This document shows positions 8,927-20,017 of a stretch of 64,000 nucleotides of DNA, one piece after another. The notes under the pieces are model-generated. The model worked only from the letters and a program-made list of their open reading frames with translations. It did not search any database and was not told the DNA's origin. The stretch covers positions 62,001-126,000 of the forward strand of contig CAJQUW010010382.1 in NCBI GenBank assembly GCA_907163375.1. The letters run 5' to 3'. The stretch's first letter is position 1. The number at the start of each line of letters is the position of its first letter. A program made the translations under genes and the position numbers. Source of the stretch: Prostheceraeus crozeri (lineage: Eukaryota > Platyhelminthes > Polycladida > Euryleptidae).

Positions 8927-11262
8927 ATGGCAAGTTCGTCGTCGGGGAACCTGCTCAGTACTCGAAGTGCAAGAATTGTTTGTCCTATACTAGGTGCGCA
9001 AACACGCTTGGATGATCTCCGGCTACCGACAAAGGGTGATGTTCTCTTACATTATCAATGCGTTCGCTTTGACCTCAGAAAAGATGAAGGCTCGAAAAAC
9101 GAACCGCAGGTCCAGTTTTTTGGATATCAAGAAGATATGGAATTATGCTAACATTCCAGCTATTACAGACAAAAGGATTATGTTCAAGTTGCGAGAGCTT
9201 CACAAGGAATACAACACTATTCTAAAGCATCCAACAGGACGAAAGGAATCCCCAGCTTACTTGAAGAGGTTGACACTATTCAAAAATGACTGTTCAAACT
9301 TGTTTGACATTGCTGCCTGCAAGTGTCACATCAAAGATTCAAACAATAAATGTCATTGTGATCTATCTCGAAAGGTAAGCTATGAAAAGCTTGTGCTAAA
9401 TACGAAAACATCTCTCCTCTAGCGTTTTATTTTATTCCTTGCAGGTTCCAACAGAAGAAAAGGCCTTTTTACATGATCAGAGGACAGCCCGGCAGATGGT
9501 GATTGGCGCACTGGACCGATCGACAACGAGAAGGAGGAACCTACGATCTAAAAGAAACGAGTATGAGAAAAGTCTGAGGTCACAGCCACAGTCTTCAAAG
9601 GATTCCATCATGGATCTAGATATGGACTTGGACATTGATATGTCACTATTGGCTGATAATTCTGCTGATGAGGATGAAGCTGACATCTTGTGGCAGCCTC
9701 CACGTTACGCATCGATCCCTAAGTCGAATTCTGAACAATTCCGATTGCATCTTCCAACAGTGGCTTTATGTGCTGATCGCTATAGCGTACCGGATCGCCA
9801 GACAGCTGCTCTTGTTAGTGCTACTCTGCGAGATGTGAGCCAAGGCGATTCAGATACTTCCTCTATTATTGACAGATCAAAGATAAGCAGAGAACGAAGG
9901 ATGCTGAGAACCAATCTGATTTCCAATGCTTTTCATCAGCTGCGACAGAGAAGTTTAAGAGGTCTCTTCTTTGATGGAAGGAAGGATAAAACTTTATCCT
10001 GGGTAGAAGTTGAGGGCATTTCAAAGAAGGTCGTGTCAGTCGATGAGCACATCACACTACTTGAAGCACCAGGATCTCATTATCTCGGTCACTTTACGGC
10101 AGAAAGCGGAAACGCGATCTCAATCAAGTCAGGAATTTTCGAATTTTTGACTGACGAAAATGATATTTCTTTGGAAGATGTGGTTGCTGTAGGTTGTGAT
10201 TCTACAAATGTCAATACCGGACAGAATGGTGGTGTAATTCGAATGATTGAAAGTGAGCTACAACATCCCGTTCAGTGGTTGATTTGTATGCTTCATATTA
10301 ACGAGCTTCCTCTCCGACATTTTTTTCTACATCTCGATGGAGCCAGCACTGGTCCAGGCTCTTTCAGCGGTCCTCTCGGCAAATCCTTAAAGGACTGTGG
10401 AAGGAAGTCCATTGTTCTATTCGAGCCGATTCCATTCAACTTCAGTCTTGATTTGTCCCATGTCAGAGATCGATTGAGCAGTGATCAAAAGTTTTTGTGG
10501 GATCTCTGCCGTGGCATAGCGGACGGTGTCTGTTCCACAAATTTAGCCCATCGTGATCCAGGAAACTTGAGCCTGTCTCGATGGTTGACAATGGCAAACC
10601 GCATCCTGCGTCTATACGTCGCGACAGAAAGACCATCCACAAACCTTGACATCCTCGCAAAATTCATTATGACAGTGTACGCTCCAGTCTGGTTTGAGAC
10701 GAAGTGCATGCCGTCTTGCACTGACGGCGCGAGACATTTTTTCTCCCTTGTTGAGAAATCAAGGTATTTGCCGCATGAGTTACGTGAAATCATTGATCCG
10801 GATCTGAAGCGGAACGGATACTTCGCCAACCAGGAAAACATCCTCCTCTCTATGATTTGTGATGTTGATGACAACATCAGAACCTTGGGATATCGCAGAA
10901 TTGAAAAAGTCAGAGAAGACTCCGTGTTGCGTTCCCAAACAGCTGTGCGCACTTTCCAAGTTCCAGAAATAAATCTCGCAGCATATAGTTATCATGAGTT
11001 GATCAACTGGACTGCCGAGTCACAGAGATACTCTCCTCCCATGTTATCCATGGTGCCTGACGTCACGATCCGTGAACTCGCAAAGGAGAGCTCTCCACAG
11101 GATCTCGCAGAAATCATGCAATACCCTTGCCACTCACAGTGTGTTGAGCGTGGAGTCAAAATGACGACAGCTGCTTCGGTATGTAGAGGTGATCGTCGAG
11201 ATACAAACAAAGATTTTGTCTCGAAAGAAGATGGACAGGTTCAATACGAAGAAAGAGTTTAG
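8927..11262 (+). CDS. Uncharacterised transposase-like protein, two exons, one frameshift
   Basis: Exon 1 starts at ATG 8927 (MASSSSGNLLSTRS, then LRLPTKGDVLLHY) and changes frame near 9110. It continues KKIWNYANIPAI and LFDIAACKCHI to the donor aaag|gtaagc at 9374/9375. The 70-bp intron ends ttgcag at 9444. Exon 2 (VPTEEKAFLHDQRTARQ to the stop at 11262) is open for 606 codons. Its motifs include VVAVGCDSTNVNTG, WLICMLHINELPLRHFF, AHRDPGNLSLSRWLTMAN and CHSQCVERGVKMTTAASVC. From memory, proteins with these motifs are abundant and unnamed in arthropod and cnidarian genomes. My inference is an RNase H-like transposase distantly like hAT: the Asp after VGC, the C-x2-H before ELPLRH and the Glu of CVERG sit where hAT enzymes have Asp, CxxH and Glu. 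No BED finger is seen, but the cysteine cluster CKCHIKDSNNKCHC may bind metal. Its location between inverted arms supports a mobility role. Confidence 0.7.
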
Positions 11263-11696
11263 ACAGTAGCCAATTGAGGCAGTGTTTTGGATTTTTCTGA
11301 ACTGTACATAGTAGAAAATTGTCTCTAGTCTACGTGAAGTCGGGCCTACTGATTTCACGAGCATTGTCAGATATACATTGTTACGAGAAATTGTACATGT
11401 ATTCAAAAGTTTTGATATATTGGTACTATTGCAAAGGAGATGATACTTGTTTTTTTACAATGGGTTTGGAAATGATATTTTATGAATACTGAAAATGCAA
11501 ATGAGTATACGGGTACTTGTATGTTAGAAAATCGGTAATAGGCTAGTCCTTGTGCTGCATCATGAGTATCTTCCAAGACAAGATAGATCTACATGCAATT
11601 TCTTATCTTATACAAGGCAGCTCAATTAATCAAAATATAATTAATAAATTCCTTTTAGATATCGATTTCTTGTCTAACTTTGACATCGTTGTTGAA

Positions 11697-12130
11697 CTAG
11701 AAGAAAATGTCCAAATCGTCTAAAATTTTACCATATTGTTTCTTCAGACCTTGGGTATGCTTTCAAACGCCAGGCTACATCATATTTTGACCTTAAGCAA
11801 AATCATTTCTAAAACGTTGCAATTTTTTTGTTTTTGTCAATTTTGGGACATTTGACCTCAGTGTGGGACCTGAAGACCTCTTCAAATCGTCTCAAATTTG
11901 AATCTGTTGTTCATATAACCCAACAGAATAATTCTAGGCCCCAAGCTACTTTGAATTTTGAATTTCAAAAAAATCGAAAAAATCGATTTTTAGCCCTACC
12001 TAATCATTTTCAAGCTCAGTGTGGGACCTCTAAACATCAACCAACATCGATAAAATTTGGTGTGGCATCCTAAATTACCCGTCCACGTAGATTGAGACCC
12101 CAAACATCTTCAAATTCGAAAAAAAGTTTT
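11697..12130 (-). repeat. Right compound arm: inverted copies of the left units plus a partial third
   Basis: 11697-11875 is the inverted partner of the inner left unit (tagaagaaaatgtccaaatc, then cagaccttgggtatg). 11876-12031 is the diverged partner of the outer left unit. From 12031 a third, shortened unit follows (gaccccaaacatcttcaaat). The motif cagtgtgggacct closes the first and second units. Confidence 0.75.
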
Positions 12131-12197
12131 TTTCGCTCCACCCTTATAATGTACATATACTGCATTTCTACATTTACTAGCAAAAAATAAACACCCA

Positions 12198-12700
12198 TCA
12201 AGTCAATAAAATCAAGTCAATTTATTTTATTTTAGTAAACCCATTTTCCCTGAAAAGTGGTAGGGGGAAATGTCATACACATAAAAATAGCACTATATTT
12301 ATAATCAAAAACGCAATTAGTAGTCACTTCATGTCTCTCCATCACACCCTTTGACGCATCCTTAACAATTTCAATCAGTCCTTCTCCATCCAAGTCCTCC
12401 AGTCATCTTCTGTGCTTTCCAAGTCTCTCTCGATACAGTCCATCCAGCGAATCCCTGGCCATCCCCTTCTTAGACATGTAGACCTACAAGAAAACGAGAG
12501 CGGCGGTAGTGATCGGAGAGAAGCGCAGTGATGATTTTGAAGTGCACGCTGGCCTAAGACAGGGTAGTCCTTTGAGCCCAATTCTATTCTTTATGGTAAT
12601 GGAGCTAGTTAGCTAGAAAAGCAGTGAAAAGGAACCAAGAGGACATTATTGCACGCGGATGACCTGACAGTAATAGCTAATTCAAAGCTATGGCATATGC
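12198..12700. mobile_element. LINE remnant with 5' inversion (twin-priming-like)
   Basis: On the minus strand, 12375-12472 encodes RRGWPGIRWMDCIERDLE and WRTWMEKD, the usual C-terminal end of an RTE/L1-like LINE ORF2 (RPKKRWMDxxxxD). On the plus strand, 12485-12690 encodes FEVHAGLRQGSPLSPILFF, MVMELV and, one frame over, LLHADDLTVIANS, the RT core of the same kind of protein. The RT core is thus inverted relative to the C-terminus. On the minus strand the 3' tail would lie near 12198-12240, where ttgacttgatttta-like units repeat. That arrangement is what twin priming leaves. The HADD box and the stops show it is dead. Confidence 0.7.
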
Positions 12701-12706
12701 TCGAAC

Positions 12707-13641
12707 TTAGTAAGAGGCGAAAAGGAATTCCTAATACCTTACAGAGATAGGATAAGCAGTCGTGCGTCGCTTGCGGATTGCTGTAAATTCCTCAAAAATG
12801 CTTCGATTTCCACGACTCCTTCAGATTTGAATAATTTAGATCATTGCAGAAAAGTATTCTCGTTGATGTTGGTTCATCAGATTCTTTGTTTAGGAGACAA
12901 ATTTAGTTCGCTCCATCCCTTCGTAGGATTTATCAATGAATGGTACTGTGACAGCGAAGTGTGACCGAACAAAAACTCGATGTGTATGACACGCACGCCA
13001 CTGGCTGCTGTCTGAGGCTCACTGCTTATTCAGTGACGACTTATTGTTTGATCGTAGATCATGTGTGGCGGCCTCACAGAATTAGACAGATCGTCTCTTC
13101 TTCTGTTTGACTAGAAAGGAAACATTAGAACAATGTGCCGACATAATACCATAGCGATCGAACAATGACCTGCCAGTTCAATATTGAACACGCCAAAATG
13201 TGCAAAGTTTCAGTGACTGTTATCAGCCGGATTACACAGCAGAGACACAGACGATGTCAAGTTCTACAGAGAGGTGTATGAACGTTTTTTCGTGCGCCTG
13301 CTAGCTTCTTTACTAATGATCGGAGGGCCCAACATTATCGAGAAAACTTTTCCGCAATGATCTGAATTCTTCGAATCTGAAGTAATCGTGGCGATCGGAG
13401 CATTTTGAAAGAATTCACAGTAATCCGCAAGCGACGCACGACTATTTTATTAATGCCCACTTAGTAATTTCCTGCATTTGCCATTATTTTGAATCAGTTT
13501 GCACTTCTAGCAAAGTGATACGCTTAAACAATCTAATTCTGTGGCTGCACTGGTGTCTGCCATTTCATTATAGCATACAAGATATGACTCAGCACTTCTA
13601 GGAAGCGACGACTAGGAGGGAACGAGAAGTCTAATTCAGTG
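12707..13641 (+). mobile_element. Family-1 MITE, variant B, 5'-truncated and split by a second copy
   Basis: 12707-13064 matches the copy at 32052-33129 (gaattcctaataccttacag, gtgacagcgaagtgtgaccg, gacacgcacgccactggctg). After the inner copy it resumes at 13544 (gcactggtgtctgccatttc) and ends ctaattcagtg at 13641. The left terminus is missing: the sequence changes to the LINE remnant at about 12707. Confidence 0.8.
13065..13543 (-). mobile_element. Family-1 MITE, variant A, nested in variant B
   Basis: A near full-length inverted copy of 6657-7176. It starts cacagaattagacagatcgt, has the core caatccgcaagcgacgcacg reversed, and ends caatctaattctgtg. The flanks ggcggcct and gctgcact agree at only about half their positions, so no clear target duplication remains. 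Confidence 0.82.
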
Positions 13642-14421
13642 GTTGATCCACATACTCCACTATTATTCTGGGATGATGCATTAGAAGTGATTGAAAGAAT
13701 TTGTTGCATGCAGTGCATGTGCTGGAAGGAGGAAATAATTTATTATTTGATACTTCTTGAAATTGAAATAGAAGTTAATGATGATGTATTTTATTCTTCA
13801 TAATTATGTGAAAACAATGCTAAATTTTCAAAAATTTGAATGAATCTTTAAATGACATTAGTGGGCTTGATTGAGTCTTTTGATTAGATATAATGCATTT
13901 ATTGATCAGCTGGCTGGGAATCAGCTGTTGAGCGACAAATTAAGTTCTAATTTAAGTACCTGTTCTTCTCAGATTACATATACAAAGTTTGTGTATTCCC
14001 ATTCATTTCTAAAATGATTTTGCAACATTTATTCTTCCATGAGTAAATGAACATGTTACACACTCAAGACGTAGACACTATATGACCCTAAAGTTATTAC
14101 GCAATTAAGTTCAGAGAAGTTGAAGGAACCACCATCACTTACGTCTGATAAGGCTACGAGTGATGTGGTGAACGAAAGCACTGCGGATAGCGATTGCAAG
14201 TGTCTGATTGCGCAAACTTAACCATCTTTCAAAAAACCATCCATCAGATGCTCTCCTTCATTCTAAAAGCTGAGCCTAGAGACACTGATAAATCAATAAA
14301 TGACCGGGTATACATGCAAATGAAATACATTGCCTCGAATATCATGTCATAAAAGGCTGCTGAACTACGTGGTGGTAGACTCTAGCAGTAGGATAATGCT
14401 TTGCATTTTATTTAGCAGTGA
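13642..14421. other. AT-rich stretch, nothing recognised
   Basis: No open frame of note and no repeat partner found. It runs up to the 8-bp duplication of the next hAT element. Confidence 0.45.
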
Positions 14422-14429
14422 GTAAGAAC

Positions 14430-15212
14430 CAGGGATGCGGAGTCGGAGTCCCGGAGTCCTATCATTTTTGCTGGAGTCGGAGTCCTATCAAATGATAGGA
14501 CTCCGGACTCCGGCCTATAACCAGAACAGAAACATAATACAAACAAATTATTTGTCCTCGTGCATAGCTGTCAATGTCTTGATGTCAACTTTCTCCGTCA
14601 AACAAAAGTACAGAGACAGCAATGCATGCAAAGCTTGTAATTGTTGAGGGAATGAACCGTGATAGTAAAAATGGATTGTCTTTTCACTCGGTGATTTAGT
14701 AGAGAAGACAAGCCTTCCTATCTCGATCACACCTACACGCCGAAGGTCACATCAGAGACAAAAATGAAATGCTAGTTTTTCTGAGAATATTACCTCTTAC
14801 CCTCACGTTAATTGTGTGTGATGGCTCCTCTAAAGCGCACATTAGAATCGAAAGTGCACTCATATTTTTTGGAGAAGGATGGGGCTTTTCCTGCCTGGTA
14901 GAGACTGAAGCAAAGCCGTGTGAAGCACACATCAAGAAGATGGGAGGAGCCAGGAGCCGAGTCGCTTGCATCAAACTTAAAGCGACATTTGATAAACTTT
15001 CATCGAAAATGATTGATGATTGATATACATGTAGCATAAGATGATTGATCACTAAAGATAGGTTCACGTAAGCCTATATTGATTTATGATGCAGGTTATC
15101 AGTTGCTTCAAAAAACGAGGCTATATATACTTGCCACCCGGAGTCGGAGTCCTATCAACCGTCGGAGTCGCAGTCGGAGTCCTATCAAAATGATGGGACT
15201 CCGTATTCCTGG
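14430..15212. mobile_element. 783-bp non-autonomous hAT element
   Basis: The left end cagggatgcggagtcggagt and right end ggactccgtattcctg are inverted. Both ends carry repeated ggagtcggagtcc plus cctatca motifs. The 8-mer gtaagaac flanks both sides (14422-14429 and 15213-15220). An 8-bp duplication with CAGGG termini is diagnostic of hAT. The middle has open stretches on both strands (for example 14747-15067 minus), but no transposase motif, so I read it as a MITE or internally deleted copy. Confidence 0.88.
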
Positions 15213-15220
15213 TAAGAACA

Positions 15221-15849
15221 TGACAAGAATTCAACATGCAGCTACCTTAATGAATCAAATCTATTGTTATTGCCCTTGTTCATTCAACTGGCACAAATTG
15301 AAAAAAAATTGTAGGAAATATTAATCAAATCATACCGATCATCATTACCGATTAATGAAATCAGAAACTATCAAGAGTATGCTGAGTATGTCCTTGTCCG
15401 CAAACACTTATTATCTGTACAGTTACGACAGCATGTGAAAGATAGAGATGGTATCCGTGACATTGTCTCATGATTTGTGGTCTTGATTTCTTCATGACAT
15501 AGCTCATCCGGTTCAACGTCTCACATGATCGTCAGTCCATGCAAAGTTCATCTTCTCTAGACGGGCAAATGGATGTCAGTAATGAAATGAGCGCCACTTT
15601 CAGAATCTTCCATTTTTATTGAACTTAACACAAAGTTGAATACCGATTTTGATTTTTAACATAAACCAGTTCTTCCGACACATCCAGGGGTATTAAACAT
15701 TAATTACAGCTAATTTTGCCTAACCAATCAAATAATTTCAGTTCCAGTATTAAGCAATCAATTTACTGCAATTATGTAATCATACAATAAATTTATTGCA
15801 AAATATTTGATGACAGCAGTCAATTAGTTGTAATAATTTATCATCATCA
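15221..15849. other. AT-rich stretch, nothing recognised
   Basis: No gene seen. Repeated tracts of caatcaa/attgca type occur near 15730-15840. Confidence 0.4.
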
Positions 15850-16190
15850 CATTTTAAATAGACTTTAAAGGAACAATGACCAGATTTATATCTTTTAGAA
15901 AAAGAAATTCAAAACGATGAAAACTAATATGATCATCTCCAATACAGACAAAATTCCTAAGGAGCTTTCCTTTTCAACAGTTTATAAATACTCATGTGAA
16001 CATTGTAATAGATGTTACATTGGGGAGACTAGAAGGCATTTTATCACTAGAATAAATAGACACATAAAAGGCAGTCCGCCATCTGAAAGTAACATGCATT
16101 TGCACTTTCCTGACGCAACTAATTTCAAGATCATGCATTATACCAAATCGTATGTCAACGACCTCAGCCCTACTATATAATTTCATTTAT
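15850..16190 (+). mobile_element. PLE remnant: GIY-YIG endonuclease domain
   Basis: An 88-codon frame (15917-16180) reads DKIPKELSFSTVYKYSCEHC, then CYIGETRRHFITRINRH, then MHLHFPDATNFKI. VYKYSCEHCNRCYIGETRRH is the GIY-YIG signature with the paired cysteines usual in Penelope-like elements with a C-terminal nuclease. The RT portion is absent, so this is a 5'-truncated copy. The first stop is followed by an unusual low-G region. Confidence 0.8.
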
Positions 16191-16292
16191 ATCTACTTTC
16201 CTATATTTATACTTACACTAATGATTTCCGCCCTATTCCAACTACGCAACGGCCACGTTGCCGATATCTATATGTACGTTCCACTAATTCAG

Positions 16293-16756
16293 TACCACTC
16301 ACCATCCCCCCCCCCCCTTAACCACCCATTTCTCTCTCTCCTAAAAATTCACACCCCATCCAAAAATACATAAAACATCAAACAACTCCCCCACTCTCCC
16401 CTCTACAACTTAATCATTCCATAAACCTTACAAACCAAACATACTAACCCCCCTACACACCTCATCCCACATTTAATCAATTTCTCTATACAATATTCCC
16501 CCCCCACCCAAAACTACAAAATCCAACCATCCAACACCCCCCCCAATCTCACCTCCTCAATCAACCAATCCATCCAACCACTACCATCCCATCTCAAAAC
16601 CCATCCCACCAACATCCACATTTAACTACAAAAACTTAACCACCCCCTCTCCCCCCCAAACCCCAAAACCAAAACTCCACACAAAATCCTATCTTCCCTA
16701 TTCAATACATTCTAAAAAACCAAATCACCTTAATTTCCCTCCTTCTTAAACTCCAA
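16293..16756 (+). other. 464-nt tract with no G on the + strand
   Basis: Read base by base, no G occurs from 16293 to 16756. From 16757 to about 16895 only three or four are present. The tract is built of A, C and T with several C runs of seven or more. It begins about 110 bp after the stop of the PLE nuclease frame. It encodes nothing recognisable. Confidence 0.95.
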
Positions 16757-16899
16757 GACACAACTTCTACTCTTCTCAAACCTTATTTATCAATTTTTAC
16801 CAAAACCACATAAGCAATACACCCATAAAATAATTACCCCCATTCCCCTCTATCCCCTGCCTCAAACCTTACTTTCTTCTTATATAACAAACTTTTGAA

Positions 16900-18005
16900 G
16901 CATATTCAAAAATCTATCCACTCCTACACTACCCTCATTAACTGTCAAGCCAAGAAACCCTTCTCAATTGTATTAGTGGTTTGGCAATCTCCTCCGTACG
17001 TATTATGAACACTTAAATAACACACAGTATATTTTTAGTACATCTCATTTGTGCACAGATGTCAGGTGATGCAACCCACTAAAAATACATTTATTGTTCT
17101 TATACCCACAGCTTTTTATATTCATAAACAAGCTATCATGACATATACCTCCATTGCTTTTTGCTTCCTCCCCGCCCCCCTATGTCGATTATTCCCCTTA
17201 TCAGACCCACTTGGCACCATCATACTCTTCCCATCCACGGGTCGCATAATAGCCTATCATCATTTAGGACAATAGTTTGGGTAGACTCATTACATGAAAT
17301 ACATAAAGCTATATTCTTGATTGGATGTGGATATTTATAAATTTGAAGATTTGAGCTCATGCATCGTTGTTATAGTGATAACAAATTAATGAGACAGGCG
17401 AATGAATAGCCACACGTGACCAGATAACAGATCATGAAGCAGAGATTGAAAAGAGCATCATAAAGATACTTTAATGCAGATATACTAAATAGGTCATACT
17501 CCAAATAGTTCCTGATCATAATCCTGAAAGCTATCATGTGAACAAGACATGTTTAGTAAGCTTACCATCTCCCAGGAATGCCTACATATCTAAGACGATC
17601 CCCTCATAAGGAGCACCATAAGAGTAATGGGCATATGGGATACAGTGGCCTGGCGAATGGCATAGGTACATCGACCGGTGAGGGTGTTGCACAAATGTGT
17701 ATTGAGTACTAAAATCAGGTCGAATGAAGCTCTGTGTTTTCGAGCCCAAGCAGTTCTAAAATCAGTACTATTTTTTCGTACTCAAGGAGTACTAAATTTT
17801 GAGACACATTCCTTAGTCGTAACATTCCTTATTCTGGTTCATGACTCTTTCTAGTAGGCCTACTCATTTGGGACTTTATGAATAACAGTACAGCATTAAT
17901 TTGAAAACCACGTTAAGGGACATACATGTATGCTCTATTTGGTGCTGACATGCCATCTAATCAATAGGACACCAGTCCCAATTCGTTCAAATAAATGAAT
18001 TCGAT
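16900..18005. other. Non-coding stretch, nothing recognised
   Basis: A C-rich, G-poor patch persists at about 17155-17260. There is a 74-codon open frame there with no recognisable motif. The rest is AT-rich without repeat partners that I could find. Confidence 0.4.
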
Positions 18006-18159
18006 GTAGTTGGATACGCCCACGAAAATTTAATGTGAATTATACAACTGCTACAGCGTCTGATAATCTAGATCTCCTTTATGTAGTTCGAATCGCCCAC
18101 GAAAATTTAATGTGAATTATGCAACTGCTACAACGTCCGATAATCTAGATCTACTTTAT
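18006..18159 (+). repeat. Tandem duplication, two 77-bp units
   Basis: 18006-18082 and 18083-18159 both start gtagtt and share cgcccacgaaaatttaatgt, caactgctac and gataatctagatct, with about eight differences. No coding role seen. Confidence 0.9.
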
Positions 18160-19365
18160 TCTATTTTGTCACTTAATTGCTTCAATCAATGCTTTTAAAG
18201 TTTATCAATTTAACTTCTAAGTATAGATCGTCTTTCTTATCGTGACGTTGTACTTCCCACTCATTCTTAGCTTCTCTCTAGCTTGGAGGACTTCTAAATA
18301 TTGACGACTATATTGTTATCACCTGCAGACATCTTCTCCTATTTTTGTGCGGTGTCTTTAATATGTCTCTACAGGGATAATTCTAGAGCTAGAAAGACTG
18401 GCATTATGTGTATATGCATTGCAGATTTTGAACTCTGAATTCAGTCTGTCTTGTATGTGCTTACCTTATTACCATAGTAGAAATTTCATCGTGCATACAT
18501 GGTTTCGCAAGATAACGATATCTTGGCTGTGAGTGAGTACACACGATTAGTCTTCAACAAGGAAAGACATTCCAATGGAATGAATATAACTATGCATCTC
18601 TCCAGACAAAGGCAACAACAAAGCTAGTAATTGAGCGATTAAGGCGGTTGAATATTACCAGTATACAAATAGGACAATAAGTAGCGAATGCACCTACATG
18701 TGTGCAGTGAAGCATGCCTGCAAAATTCGATTATTTAAGCCACTTGTCGAGATAACAAAATGTTTTCTTCTCCAAGGTTCAGTGAAATTTCATGCAAGTA
18801 CATTGAGTAGCTTTATTCAACATTTTTCGGCGTACTTTCCGCAGCTTAAAGTCGCTTTTGTAGAATAATTTTTATTTTCTTGTATAATAATTCCCACAGA
18901 AACGAATTTTTATCATTCGCAATCTAAGGCGTGCTGGATGCGACAAGAAAGTTATTTGGAATTGTTATGTTACTGTTTATTCTCTCTTATTCCATCAGCC
19001 AGATAATTGTATCTCTGGTTCACGTTCCTTTAAGCTTATAAGTTCTTTTACTGACAAATATGCGTCGAAATTAATAACACATACAGCTAGAAATGTGGTA
19101 GTGACATCTACTTATCTGTTCACGCATCGCGTGAATCATTGCGCCCTCTATCGGACTTGCAAAGGATTCATTAACTCCTTAGCTCATTAATGTCGAGTAC
19201 CAACTTTTTCTACTGTATCGACCAGCATCTTTTGGGAAAGCGTTGTGAACCCAGGCCGCACAAATAAGTGACCAAATTAAAGATGAGGTCAACGCGGTCA
19301 TAACCTCGAGGTATCGACTACGTACAATACCTAGAACTCCCGCAAATTGCATTTAAAAAATTAAA
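18160..19365. other. Non-coding stretch, nothing recognised
   Basis: No gene, terminal motif or repeat partner identified. Confidence 0.4.
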
Positions 19366-20017
19366 AACTAATGCAGTGGTAGGCAACCAAGTGGGGATAG
19401 CAGGCCACAATGAGTGGCCCGCGAAAAGGCTTGAGGGCCACCAATTTTAAAAGGCCAGTAGCATAGGCTTAATATTCTTTTATTCCGTACTTTAACGTGC
19501 ACATATGAGCTGCTGTACAATGCGGACATATATAGTGGTCGTATTACATAACACAATTTTACATGTAAATGTATACACCAGTATTGTACGCAACTAGGGT
19601 AAACTCGGCTAATTCGGAGGCACGGGTAATTCGGAGGTATTTTCTTTGATCAAATAATTTTCAGACTTAATGAAATCTGACTGTCGCTGTTTTTGGCATG
19701 GATATCTATGTCGGTATGCGCGTCAGTCATGAAGTAAGAATGAATTCAAAACGTCGTCGCTGAAGAATTCAAAACTTCATTTATTGTAGGTAGCAATAGA
19801 AATGCGATAAAAATTCGCTGTTTTTGCATACACATCGTGGGAAAGTCGATATTTCTGCAGCATATGTAATTTATCTGCCGATAGACAGTTTGGCTGTAGA
19901 ATGAACACTTGTTGCAAGTTTAAAAGTTTTGGCGAATCAAAACAGATCATAGTGCACTTGCTATGCGCTTAGCTAATTCAGTCAAAAATTAGTTTTTTCG
20001 TCAGAATTTCTGTGATC

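Larger units (their letters stand above)
7838..12031 (+). mobile_element. DNA transposon with long compound inverted arms and an unnamed transposase-like gene
   Basis: Two diverged tandem units on the left (about 7838-8014 and 8015-8192) recur in inverted orientation on the right (11697-12031), with the same order from the centre outward. Both arms contain gtcccaca/tgtgggac and the block gtttgaaaacatacccaagg. Between them lies one gene (8927-11262). The layout of inverted arms around a single two-exon gene is that of a DNA transposon of at least 4.2 kb. Outer ends and target duplication could not be fixed because the arms are built of repeats and the right side carries a further partial unit to about 12130. 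The superfamily is open; see the gene entry. Confidence 0.7.

Noticed and set aside
10485-10952. 155-codon minus-strand open frame inside the transposase-like gene
   Set aside because: It overlaps the strongly motif-bearing plus-strand exon and has no motif of its own.
16200-17290. Nuclear copy of mitochondrial DNA as the cause of the G-poor strand
   Set aside because: No mitochondrial gene could be read in any frame, and even strongly biased mitochondrial strands are not free of G over 464 bases.
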